This document shows positions 50,201-62,500 of a DNA stretch of 64,000 nt, piece by piece. Both the position numbers and the translations under genes were made by a program. Numbering within the stretch: position 1 is the first letter of the stretch; each line of letters starts with the position of its first letter. The DNA lies in NCBI GenBank assembly GCA_018881555.1, contig JACAXG010000069.1, forward strand, positions 682,001 to 746,000, in the 5' to 3' direction. The notes under the pieces were generated by a model. It saw only the letters and a program-made list of their open reading frames with translations. It had not been told where the DNA came from and did no database searches. The DNA comes from Amblyornis subalaris (lineage: Eukaryota > Chordata > Aves > Passeriformes > Ptilonorhynchidae).

Positions 50201-53200
50201 CTAGTAGTATATACTTTTCAGCCGAAAGTGATAAAAGCTGAATCCAATATTAAACATTAAATGGTGCTTGTCTTGTACATGGTACTATGGACTTTAAAGT
50301 CTCCTATATGGTTCCTTAAGCACATTCTTCTCCTTAGTTCCAAAATTTTTAAACCAATGCTAATATATTTTAATATTTTTAAGGTGGCACTGTACATGGA
50401 GCTGAGTTTAAAATCCAAAGAATATATTATTTATTTTCATACTTCCTATGTTTTAATATCTTGACTATAAAAATCTAATCAAAGCATGGCCTTGTTTTCT
50501 CTATTGCCACTACCGAGCCATGCAGCAGGGAAAAGAACAGGGTTTTCCTCTTTCCCACATCAAAAAATCAGTTTACAGATGTAAACGGTCAGAATCTGCT
50601 GACTTGCCCTTGGCTGAGGTGAAAAGAAGAACAGTGCTTCTCCATTAGGAAAGCCCTCCTCTCTTAAGGCTGGGTGGTCAGAAACGCCAGTCTCTGACAT
50701 TTCTTCCACACCACAAACAGCATGTCATGGGCCAAGCCTTCACACGCATTCCTACTGCTTCTCTTCTGCTCCACTGTTGGATGGCTGACCGGATGTATCT
50801 GGCGAGCCTTCTGTATTGAGAGGAAAGTGGTGAAACCAAGCAGGGAAGCTGAGAAATCTCTGTTGCAGCCCTTCTGAGGGTAGTCTGATGTAGGATGATG
50901 CACTCTGCTAAGGATGATAATCATTTGGGGTGTGACAACAGGGACAGAACACAGCGTCTGATACTGTAGGGTCAGAACAGCTCTTTTATGTGTGTGCCAG
51001 CAGAAGAAGCCTGTCCAAGCTCAGCCTGTTTTGTTCTTCAGCTGTACCTGGTGCCAAGTACACTAAGATCATCCACTTTGTGGAACCACAATATCAACAC
51101 ACTGCTTAATATCTCTCTAATACAGGTTGCCAACAGGAGATGTAAGGAAAACAGCATCTACCCTGTACAGAGCTTCCCACCCTTCTCTTGCTAATCCCCA
51201 TGCCACTACTGAGGAGCTTCCTACAGCAAAGGGAGGAAGCAGAGCAGTCATATTATCCTTAAAGTTTTGTGGGATACAAAGGTCAGTATGCGCAGTGAAA
51301 TAATAGCAAGAAAGGTATTAGCAGAGCATGAAGGGAAGCTCAGCGCTGACTTAAAGTGCAGTAAATTCAGGCGGCCAGAGACAGTCTGGGTGGAGAAAGA
51401 AATCCTCCAGGGATCTGCTGAGATCCTGCTTACTCTCAAGTACCCATTTAGCAGGGTCCAGAGGTCACCACTGAGCCTTCCCCACCCTGACCAGCCCCAC
51501 CAGGCGCCCACTTTACCCCTGTCCCATGACAGGCCTAACGACATAGCCTAAGAGAGTCACCACAAGATCTGCCTCAGCCAATTCCCTCCCTTCCTCTTCT
51601 CTCAGTGTTTCTGTTGGAGTGGATAACACTTTGTACCTTTGAACCTTTGATCTCTTTTTACCCCAAAATGCCCTCACCTGTATTTTTCAAGCGTTTTCAT
51701 CACTGCACAGGTATTTCTCCTGCTTCTCTCTCAGAGCTTTCATTTCTGAAAAGTGCTATGGCTCAGACTGTCACTTTCTGTCGGACAGAGAAGTCCACAG
51801 AAATCTCAGAAGCCAGATTTTCAAAGGACAGGGAGATAAATAGAGTCAAGTATGGGTAGATGTGCATATGAGGGGAAAGCATGAAAATACCTCGTTTAAG
51901 ACTCATGATCTTCTAGTGCTATTCAAAGATGAGCATCTTAGGCACCTTAATTAGCAGAATTGCAAACAAAATTAATTATACCCAAAACATTTCATACATT
52001 AAAAAGAAAGTTACATTGGGCTATGAAAACCAGATGAGCCTAATCAAACCCTAATATCTTATCATGGGATTTCTTAGAAATCCTTTCTTCTCTCTGCTTG
52101 ATTTGGTTTTAGTTTAAATGGAAAAACAGATGGAGGTCAATTTTTTGTATTCAGTTTAAATGTGACCCAGGGGTATTTCAATCTCTCTAGACAAATTGAT
52201 TTCAAAAGAACCTAAGTGTTTAGTCAATATCTGATGGTGATTATTCATGGGCTTTCTGGTACCGGCACTTCTCAAGATAAAATTTCCCATCATATGGGCT
52301 TGAATGTAAATTCCAAACAATGCTTATTGCTACTTAGAGGTTCAGGGTTGATAATACTGAATGCAGGATTGATGATTTTAATCACCATAATTCTTTTCAT
52401 GAAGGCTTTAAGAAAACACTTCCTTTGGCTATGGAATATTCCATCTTACCCTTTCAGAATATTTCACCGAAAATCAACGTAAGTTTACTCTTTTAGAAAT
52501 AAATTGATAGCTGATTTTCTTATATAAGAGGGACAATACAATGATAAACTTTTAAATAAAATAACATAGCCGACAAAATCCTTTTCTTGCATGAGTTGAA
52601 AGAACGCTCTCAAAATGGTGTGCTGTACAGAAGGAAACAAAAAAATTTGAGTAGCTGGCAGGCAACCTCCAGTACTTCTCGTTTTAATACCACTAGTGTT
52701 CACATTGTTTTGGTGGTAGAGCTTTCAGCTTGTAACTGTGAAGCAAGAATCTGAGTTCTGTGAGATATATTGAAATAGGATACATATCTGGTGAGGGAAA
52801 TGTGTCTGATTTAGGAGTTTGTTTTTGTTCACCAAGGTCCAACTTATTGCATAGGTCACCCACTTGAGCCCAAGTTTAGATACCGTTTACAGTATATGAG
52901 TAGAATAAAGTATTCACACTCAGACCTTAAAGTGGCTGAGGGCATGACAGAGAACAGGTGTAGGCCTACTTTCCTGGCAGAGGTAGACCCAGACTCCCTC
53001 GCATTTTTAAACAGGATACTATGTGCATCATTTGAAATTGGAAAGTTTGTTTTTTATAGTGGGGGAAAATTTGTAATACATCACTTTTTTCATCTTCAGC
53101 TTCAGAAGCGCATGGTGTGTTTGACAATAAAATAGCAAGCAACAGCAAAGCAAGCCTGAAATCATAGCAAATTGCTCTCTAATCTGTTCTTTGGTGATCA

Positions 53201-55236
53201 GCCAATGAGATCCCAGGTAGGACATCTACACAATGAAAACGTTTTGTGTCAGAGCTCTGTTCTCCAGACCAATGCTCTATTAGCAATGACTATGTTTCTG
53301 TGTACTTTTTTGATGTTACAAATACCATCTTTCCTCTCCATAATGATGGAGCATCCGGCCAGCAGTGGAAAGCTCACCTAGTGTTAAGATCAGAGACCTG
53401 GGAAGCTTCCTGATAATGGGTGAGAGTCTGCACACCTGTTCTCCAGTTCTACGCTCTAAAAATAAAAGTTGACATAACCTTGTTTGTGAAGTATGATGTA
53501 GACACCAAGTGATTACTGACAACACTTCTGAGAACCTCATCTGCCAACAAGAGGATTATAACAAAAATGTCATATTTCTGAACCCCTACCAGGAAAAGAA
53601 GGAAAACTGTAAAATAGTCAAGGCTTTAAATCTTGTGTTTATCACAGAGTTACTGATATATTCATTTAATATCTTCATGATTTTACTTTAAAAACTAATG
53701 AAAAATACATCTATCTGGAAAATAACTGCGAAATTTCACTTGACTGTGGAAAACCAAACCCATTAACTTTCTGTATATTGTCTCCAAACTGCCTTCCCTC
53801 TTTGCAGGTTACATCCAACTTAGCATTATTGAAACATTAGTATAGCAATATATAATTTATTAGACTATATATCAGATTGTAATGCTTCCAGCAAGTTTTG
53901 TTTCTCATCTAGACTTTTTGATCACCATTAGCTCCCAAACTGCTCTAGGAAACAAGAGATTTCACAAACACCATAGAAGTCAGATTCTCACAGCAACTGA
54001 TAAAAGGGACTTGAAGTATAATTGAAAATGTATAATACAATAAATCAAAGTTAGACAGTGGTGTAATAAAGTAATGCTTGAAAAAGGGGAAATGCAAGAT
54101 AAATATGAGCAAAGATTTCTGCCATTGGAGTGTTTTATGGTGCTAGAATAAATCTCCCAGACAAAGTAAGGAAGCCTGTGGGGTTTTGCACTGTGAGTGC
54201 ACAAAATCTTCACATTATTGCATGGAGTGATTAGAGATATCTTTGAAAGGTGCTTTCTATATACTGTCTGCTATGTCTGTTTGCCAGAGAAGATATAATT
54301 CTCAGTGATTGCATTAAGAATTATGCAAATTTCTTAAAGTCAAATTTTTCACCCATGTGTAACCTAATTTTCCAACCCTGCAGTAAATGGTTGAATTTAC
54401 ATGCAAATCCCAACATAGCTCTCTCCATAAAATGTGTGATATTTGTAATTAATTTGTGAGTAAATTTGTTTATATTGGTTGCTTCAGGAAAAATATATTG
54501 AAATGGGTAATTGCATCACAGTGAACACCATAGTAATAAGACATGAAAGATTCCTTATCTTTGAAAATATTGACCTTAGTAAGCTGTCTTCAATGTTGTG
54601 TTGTTCAAGTAATTAAAACAGAAGTCATACGTAATTTTTTACAACTTTTAGTGTGTTTATATCAGTATTTCTTAAAGTTGTTACCTTTCTATCCTACTCA
54701 GAAACTAAGAAACTGAATTTGTTTACCACACACTATCTGCTAATTTATTGGTGAACTGATCTGAATTTTTTACTATTTCCCACTACAATAAATTTGAATG
54801 TAGTAGTTTGCTATAATCTGGAAATAAAATCCATATGCAAAAAACTTGCAGAGGATGATGTGTGACCAGAAAAAAATTCACTCTGTCCATTTTTTCCAGT
54901 CTTCCCAAAAGACAGGAAAAGTTCAAGGGCAATGAATGAAACACTAAATACAAAGCCATATAGTTAATATATCAATCAGCATATCTCATTTGAAAATTGT
55001 TGCTGTGTATTTCAGATGCTTTCTAATTGAGCAGCATTTTTCTGTACCATGAGAGCGAAACTGAGTAAATTGCATTGCTTCTTTTAGCAAAGACTGCAGC
55101 ATTTTCTCCATATAAAAAATAAGAATTGCACTTTAAAAGTAAATTGTATTCCAGCATTTATGCTACATTATGACCCAAGAGATGTGCATTCCTTGGATGT
55201 GACATTTTCTAGGTAGTCACAGAAGACTTGTGTGTA

Positions 55237-55392
55237 ATGCTGTCACAGAGGTTTCCATATCACACCCAGGAGAAGCAGGGCACTGCTGAAGTGTCGCTGG
55301 AACCTGGCACTGTCCTCAGCTGTTCTCCGGGGACATTCTCCTCCGCAAACGTGTGCTGGAAGACGCAGTGGCATAGCCACAGCTCAAGATAA
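55237..55392 (+). other. Small ATG open frame, 51 codons (unproven)
   Basis: The ATG at 55237 opens a frame to TAA at 55390-55392. It reads 'MLSQRFPYHTQEKQGTAEVS', then a segment with 'CSPGTFSSANVCWKTQWH'. The segment is distinctly richer in GC than its surroundings and keeps five CpGs in 71 bp (55295-55365). The start context has G at -3 but C at +4. I recognise no family and see no signal peptide. It may be a small coding exon, a conserved non-coding element or chance. Confidence 0.2.
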
Positions 55393-57235
55393 CAGGGTCA
55401 CAAGGAAGGCTTCTAATCTGCTTTGAAGGTACACAGAGAGTACGGTAGAAAATACATGCCAAAACCTACATGCTCAGCGTGTAACTGCAGAAACCTCTGG
55501 CAACAAGTGAAGGACACAAAGTCTGTCACAGGCTTAAAATCATATGCTTATGCCTATGAAGAAGCAGTAGCTTTGATTAGAGGCCTGGTGTTTCTCTCTG
55601 TCTGCAGGGTCAGGTCTTACACTATAAATACTTCATCATGGGTACCCAGTCCTGTTTGGAAACCTGATTTCAGAAGCAGTAAGAGAGACTGAGAGGGTCA
55701 AATTTATACTTGATGTAACTCTTTGGCAGAAAACCAAGGATAAATTTGGCCCATGTGTACAAATAGGAGTAACTAAAAATGTACAAGTGTTACAGAGTGA
55801 GATAAAGCAGCAAGTCAAGGGAGAACAGAGGGCATCAGCTTGAGAGGTAATCAATATGTGTGGGAGGCTGGAAAAGATAAGCAACACCAATGTCAACAGA
55901 AAGTCAGAAGCAGGGGGAAGAAAGCTATCACTATGTTGTATAATAAAAACTTTCTCTTTCTCTCTGCAGCCATCAGAGAAGTTTGCCTTTCATTAATTAT
56001 TTAACAGCTCAGGGTTATATTGTACACTTGACTACACTAATATGCAAAAGCAGAAGTGATGAGGAACATTTCAGGCCTTGTCTTAGGCTTTAATGTGAAG
56101 TTTTAATATCCCATTTTAATGGAAGAATCTTGGTTTGTCTTTCTGATAAGGCCCCACAACCCATGGCCTAAAAAGCCGGCATTGTTTGTTAGATGGTGTG
56201 CACAGTAGGGGCAGTGCAGCTGGAGGGATCAGGTGTTGCCCCCAAAAGGAATGGGAAAATGGAAAATCGGAACTGTAATTGTCCTGTTCCAATGTCAGTA
56301 ATTTTTAGTAGATGAAAGATGCTTTTTCGTGAATGAATAAATATCCAGGCAGATCCAACCATGGCACACATAGGACCTCGCGAGTCCGGAAGTCCAAACA
56401 GATAAAATGTTCACTGGTCAGGGGAAGATTTGGGCTGAATATCTCATGCTTGTTTTAAGTTAATAGGGTTCTGCTTATTTCCTCAGGTTGGGAGTGTGGC
56501 CTACAGTGTAATTTTGGAAGTGGGAAGGCCAACTTATAAAGAGTCATTATGTAAAATGAAAATCTGGATTCATTGTTGCCCAATATTCTGGCAATTCACA
56601 TGAAATTAGGAAAATGCAAATGCAAGCAAGTTATTGACTGTGAGACTTTACATTCCCTAATTCAGAGGCTTCTATGCCTCTTTATAATGTATTTTAGAAC
56701 ATTTGAAAAAATGGTCTTTGTTTCTTTACCCGACAGAAAGTTGCAGATGCATTCAGGTCTTGACTGTTCTACCAAGCACTTTCAATAAACATGTACTCAC
56801 TAAACCAGTGCTAGGTAATCCTGCAAACAATAACTGAATTTTATATTGATAATTTAATTGTATGATCTACATGGCCGTACCTTTTAAATACATTCTCTCT
56901 TTTTCTTAAAATATCTGACCGGTGTGTTTTCTCACATACAAACTAAAATATTTTAGAGCTTGTTGGTATTCTTTTTAACAGTGTACTAGCAAAAAACTCT
57001 TCCAGTGTAAAGTGGAACAGATGAGTCCACATTTTAGTTGGCTCTTGAGATGCTTCAGCAGTAATAGCTGTTAGTGTTATGATAGCATTAATGCATCCTC
57101 CTTTTTAAAATGCATTGTCTAAACAGTAGTATTGTTTTATGTTGCCATGTGCAATTCAAGCTCTTGGTCCTTTGATTTCCCCGACTAAAGGGCCAATTCA
57201 AATGCATCAAAGTCTCTTTTTTCTTGTTTACTCAG

Positions 57236-57375
57236 GTCTTCCAGCAGTTTGGGGTGCACAAACATTCATTCCAATGGCCAACGTGCATATATCTCGAGTG
57301 AGATACAGGAAGTTTTCGCAGTTCCCCCACTTCACTCTCGCAATCCAGCATCTCTGCTACCCTGATCAGCAGTGA
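57236..57375 (+). other. Candidate terminal exon or constrained element
   Basis: A strong acceptor-like tract (tctcttttttcttgtttactcag, ending 57235 and here given only as its class: pyrimidine run plus CAG) precedes 140 bp that keep four CpGs in about 70 bp. Two frames are open into it. One stops after 22 codons and the other runs 46 codons to a TGA at 57373-57375, including 'MANVHISRVRYRKFSQFP'. No family is recognised and no donor is convincing, so if transcribed it would be a last exon. Confidence 0.2.
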
Positions 57376-58015
57376 GCTGTTTCTTTATTTGTGTCTTCTT
57401 GTTAATTTCATCTCAGGGTAATTGGAAAGTTTATGGAAAGCTTATGGAAAGGAGGAGGAGAAAAAAAAAAATGAAGAGAGATGGACCATAAAAGGCTATT
57501 TGCCAAAACCCTTACAAGAATTTGGCTTCTCTTAAGATTTAGGTACCACTTATTTCAATGCCCCTATTATTTTCTTCCCCAGCCTGTGTTCTCTCTCTTT
57601 GGTGTCACTTGGGAGTATACATGAAAACATCATCTCCAAAAGAACATGATACATCCTGATTATTTCCTGCATATGCACTTCTAAACACTGCACAGCACCC
57701 ATTTTGTCTTCTATACCATTTATTTCATCCTGAAACTGATTGATTACAGGGTGTTTTACAAAAGTCAAAAAGGACAAATGGATCTCAAATTTTCAAATCT
57801 TTTGGGCATCTGTCAGTTTGACTGGCTTCAGAATTAGACACTGAAGGTTCATTTCAGCCTGTCTGTAAAGGCAAGAGTTTGTGGTGACTCCTAGTGCATT
57901 TTAACTATTTGTCATTATCTTAATTTTTGACATGAAAAGGGTTCTTGAGTCCCATCTGCTATTCTAAGCTGTGAAAATTTGTTCTCTTTATGAAAGAAAA
58001 CACTAACCTGTGCAC

Positions 58016-58042
58016 TTTTTTTTTTGGTGTTTTTTTTTTTTT
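58016..58042. repeat. Interrupted poly-T
   Basis: Ten T, then GGTG, then 13 T. There is no adjacent retroposon, so it is simple low complexity. Confidence 0.85.
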
Positions 58043-59444
58043 GCCAAGAACATTAAGGTTTACAGCTACTCTGTGTCTGTTCAGGCCATTCAGATCCTTC
58101 TGAATGTGATTATTTGTATCTCTTTATCCATACTTGGGGTCCACATCCGTGCTTATTCTTTTTGCATAACTAATAATTCAGAAGAACATAAATTATTCTC
58201 ATTACTCTGTCCACCATAGCTCATCACCTTAAACAAAACTATTCTGGGATATTTTCAATAAAGTAAAAATTTTAACATGGGATCCAATTTAGACTACTTG
58301 AACCGCAGAAGGAGCCCCAAGATTATGTCTTGAAGACCTATTAAGATGTATATGAAAAACAAAATCACATTTACATGTTTGGCATTTCTAAAGAAATCTA
58401 TCCTGCCACTACAAATTTTTGAGGGGGTCCACAAATATCAAAACAGTAGGACTCTAGCATTTGTGGGTTGTATTTTCAAATTATTCACTGCTAAATTAAA
58501 TGGCTTTCTGCTGGAGAGAATCCCACTGTGGCTTTTTCATTGACTTTACCAGGAACGGAGCCAGTTACAATTCTCTTAAGAATTATATTCTAGTATATAT
58601 AGATGGCAGTCATCTTTCTACAAGTATCTTAACTTTTTTATCCTGATGACAAGGAACTTGCTGATCTAACTGAAAACATCTCATAGAATATTTTGGGGTT
58701 CCCCTGGGAGAAACAAGGGTGTTAAAAGAAAGATATCTCAACAAGACAGATTTGTTACATCAGCAATAAGTGGTTTATCATTTGATTGGCACAGGAGGCA
58801 AGAGAGCTTGGAAATCTTTGTATTGGCAGAGAGCTGCTGTATGGGACATGGTAATCTAGAGTATATTATTTTGAACTTTGCGAGGATCTAAGACTCACTA
58901 GAATTTCAAAGTGCAGCAGCATCTAAAAAAACAGAAAAAACAATGGAAAGAAAGCAAGGCTTTCTGTCTGATTGGTATATTTCATTAGCAACAGTCTTAG
59001 GAAACTCAGCAGACAAAATTCAAATTGTCGATTTTGTGGAGCTATTGGCACTAACCTACTTACAAAACAACAAAAGATAAGTAATTATTTCACAACAAAA
59101 CCCTCTTACTGTGTAGCCATTGCCTTTATAGTGTTATATGACCTCAGGATCGGGTTCTTCCTTTTTATATTTTTATTAGAAATTTCATTTACCATAAAAA
59201 GCAAATTTACAAAAAAGAATTTTAATTTAGTTCACCTTAAAGTAGAAATATGATACCTGGTATCTAATTTATAGCTCTTCCTTTGTTTATACTTTGTAAT
59301 TATACTTTTGATTCATTTAAAATCCTTTTTGAAATGTTGAATATTAGAAAGGCAGCACAGATGCTGATTCTGTTTGCAATGGCCTAAAAAAGTGCAAGCT
59401 TTAATCTGATGTCTAGGCTGCATTAAAAAAATTGGATTGAAAAG

Positions 59445-59461
59445 GATTAGATTAGATTAGA
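59445..59461. repeat. (GATTA)3 short tandem repeat
   Basis: Three perfect GATTA units plus GA. Confidence 0.85.
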
Positions 59462-59562
59462 CCTTCTGGATTTAAAAATGTTAAAACTCCATTTATGCTT
59501 TAACATAATCTCCTTCCACTCTCTGAAGCCATCAAGCTGAGCTCTGTCCCTTGCAAGTATTT

Positions 59563-59582
59563 TTTATTATTATTATTATTAA
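59563..59582. repeat. (TTA)n microsatellite
   Basis: About six TTA units. Confidence 0.85.
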
Positions 59583-62500
59583 ATTTGCTTCTTTTTCATT
59601 TTAACATCCTAGTTTCATATTTGTAATAGCAAGAAATCCTCTGAGACAGATCTAAAAGTTCTTCCTGACCTGGTGAATGGAAGGCCAGGCACTTAAACCT
59701 CTGGCTTTTATGATTATTTTATGTATTTGTGCACAGTCACAAATGTAAATATTAATAGCTAGTTTTTAAAAGCCAAATAAGAGTAAGTGCTTTTAAGAAC
59801 TTTAGAGGCTTGTGAAAGAGTGGTGATGTTTTACAGTACAACAACTTATTTACAATGCACCATTATGAAGAAATGCACAGTTTAAAAAGCAATCATGCAC
59901 TTTAGTAAATCTGAAGTACCTATTATCTACGGCATCTGTAAAAAAAAAAAACAACTAAGAGATAATATTTGCGAGTTCGTCCCTGGTACTCCAGAATTCA
60001 TATTGGCCTTTATTTCTCATATAAACCAAGACATTGTTTGGGGGTTAAGGGATGGCATTTCTCAGAAGCAAAACAAAGGAATAATAATATCTTTCCTGGG
60101 ATCAATGCAAACTTTTCAGTGATCATGATAATGATGGTAATGCTGAATTTCTGAGCATTCCACTATCAGATTTTCCAACATCACTTATTCTGCAGTGAAA
60201 ATGTTTCAGGCACAGCAAAGACATTTATAAATAATAGATAATAATATCTGATACGTGTGAAAGATTATAGGATACTAACTCATATGTGACTATACCAAAT
60301 CACTGGCACCATTTCTGTTCAACCATGGTGGATCAGCCCTTTCTCTTTTCCCATGAAGCTCTGATAATTCATGTGATAGATCATACCACCATATATACCT
60401 TAATTTCTGCCTCTAGACACAGGTTCTGGTGAACATCCAGAAGATCCATTATCATGATATGGTATGACCTAGCTATAGAAATAGATAGGTGCTGCTATCA
60501 GAAGAGTGGTGCTTGCTATGCTGGGCTGGAGGTTCCTTGATTAATTCAGGATACCTGGGATGACCTAAAAGGAAACTAGGTTTGCTCTAATTGATGAGCG
60601 CCACTGATTGATGAATCTTGCTCAGGCCATTAGAAGTGAACTGTCCAAATCAGGCTGTTGTGACGGCACAATAAAATGAACAAATAATCTGATCAATAAT
60701 GCCAATTCTCAATGTAGACATGTCTATAATGTCATCCAATAACTGAAAAGATGTTTATCACATCCATATTAAAGAATAAGGGTAACTAGGTTTTGTTATC
60801 CAATTTGCTATAATCTTTGTGAGGCTCAAAGCTGTCAAGAAGGTTTAACACCAAACACCATTTTCCCTTAGCACCATCAGAGAAAATGAAATATATTATG
60901 GCTTCTGTAGGTTTTTTTCATCTTAATCCTTTTGTTTTCATATACTTTTTTAACAGACACATTTGAGAAGAGAGATGGTTTATGTTCATACCACTCACTC
61001 AGGTCCAGTACCTGAGTCTGATTTCCTCTAACAAAAACCAGTTTGGTTTCAAGTGTTTGTTTTCATCATCCCTCAGACACAGCTCATTATATACTGCCCA
61101 CACTTTCTCAGGTTCTTTAGCTAAAAAAGAACATTTTTTGCTATGTTATTTAGCACAGAAATCCTGTACTGATGTGTAGACCTTCAAAATATGAGCAAAA
61201 CTATGGTAGCCCATGAGGAGCTGTTATCTCATATGTAAAAACCAGATATCAATTAAAAGTCATTCTGATTAAGAAATTCATAGGTCCAATTAAGACTGTT
61301 GCAGTTACTTCCCTCATAAAATGTACAAAGATTTGTGAAGAGCCACAGGAAAGCTGTATCACTGTTCATCCAAACACGAGACAAAAATACTGTATGAATT
61401 GAACACTCTCATTAGCTTATTAAATTAAATGCCTTTAATTCACTGATAGCTGGAAAATTAGGATAATTTGGGATGCTTTGGTTGTAGGAAATGTATTTCT
61501 TGCTAGTTATCATAAAAACAGAGAAACAACTGCTACCAAAAAGACCACTAAATGCAGTCTAAGAACTCCTTTATTTAGAGGCTGAAGCTATTAAAATCTG
61601 GATTTTTTCACCTTCTCCTCAACTTTGCAGTCAAGGTTGTGACAGAAATGAACTATCACTAAAGGGTGAACCAAATAATTAACCATTGGTCCTAACAGCA
61701 GGCACTGCGGAGATCTGGACTTCAGGAAACCAGGTCACAGTCCTTGCAGCGAGAAGAGAAATGCGCGTTATGGATGAAATGTAAGCAGAGTGCTGTAAAG
61801 AAGATCGAGAAGATTGTGCTATTTTAGGGAAGAGTACCAAGCCTACCATGCCTTGCTTGCTACAGGGGTAGATACCCACACATTTTGCTAGATTAATTCT
61901 CTAGTTTTAAGCTTATAGGGCCTGTGTTAGGTACCTTTTGATTGCTCTCAACTGCAGCAATTTCAGTACTGATTTTCATCAGTTTAAATTGTACTCAGTT
62001 AAAAAAAATAAAAATTATCAGCCATAACAAAACTCTATGAGGCTATTCCAATTTTATATTTCAATTAACTTCTGACTTGATATCATATTCAGTATACTGA
62101 AACTTCAGTTGGAATATAAAGGTTGGAAAAACAAATAAACATCACAAGTTAATAGCACCATACTGCCTACTGATGGTTTTGATTAAACCATATACTTTTT
62201 TTAATTTTTACAATTGAAATTGCAATGTTCCTATTTCGTCCTTTTTTCTGATCAAATTTCACCTTATATAATAACTGAGCAGGATGTCTTTCATTGACAG
62301 AAACACCAGAATGGTACACCACATTCTTCCAAGAATCTGGGTACCTAAGCCTTTAGCATTAACTGCTGCTCAAAATATTTGCAAATGATACTGACCAGTA
62401 ATACTGACCTAGAGTACAAATCACTAGCTCAAACTTGTCTTATTACATTTCAGCAACTTAATTGCCATTAGGAAAAATTGTCAAGGTTTTGAACCAGGCA

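Noticed and set aside
57431..57451. Two direct copies of TTATGGAAAG
   Set aside because: A single 11-bp duplication is ordinary slippage and has no further structure around it.
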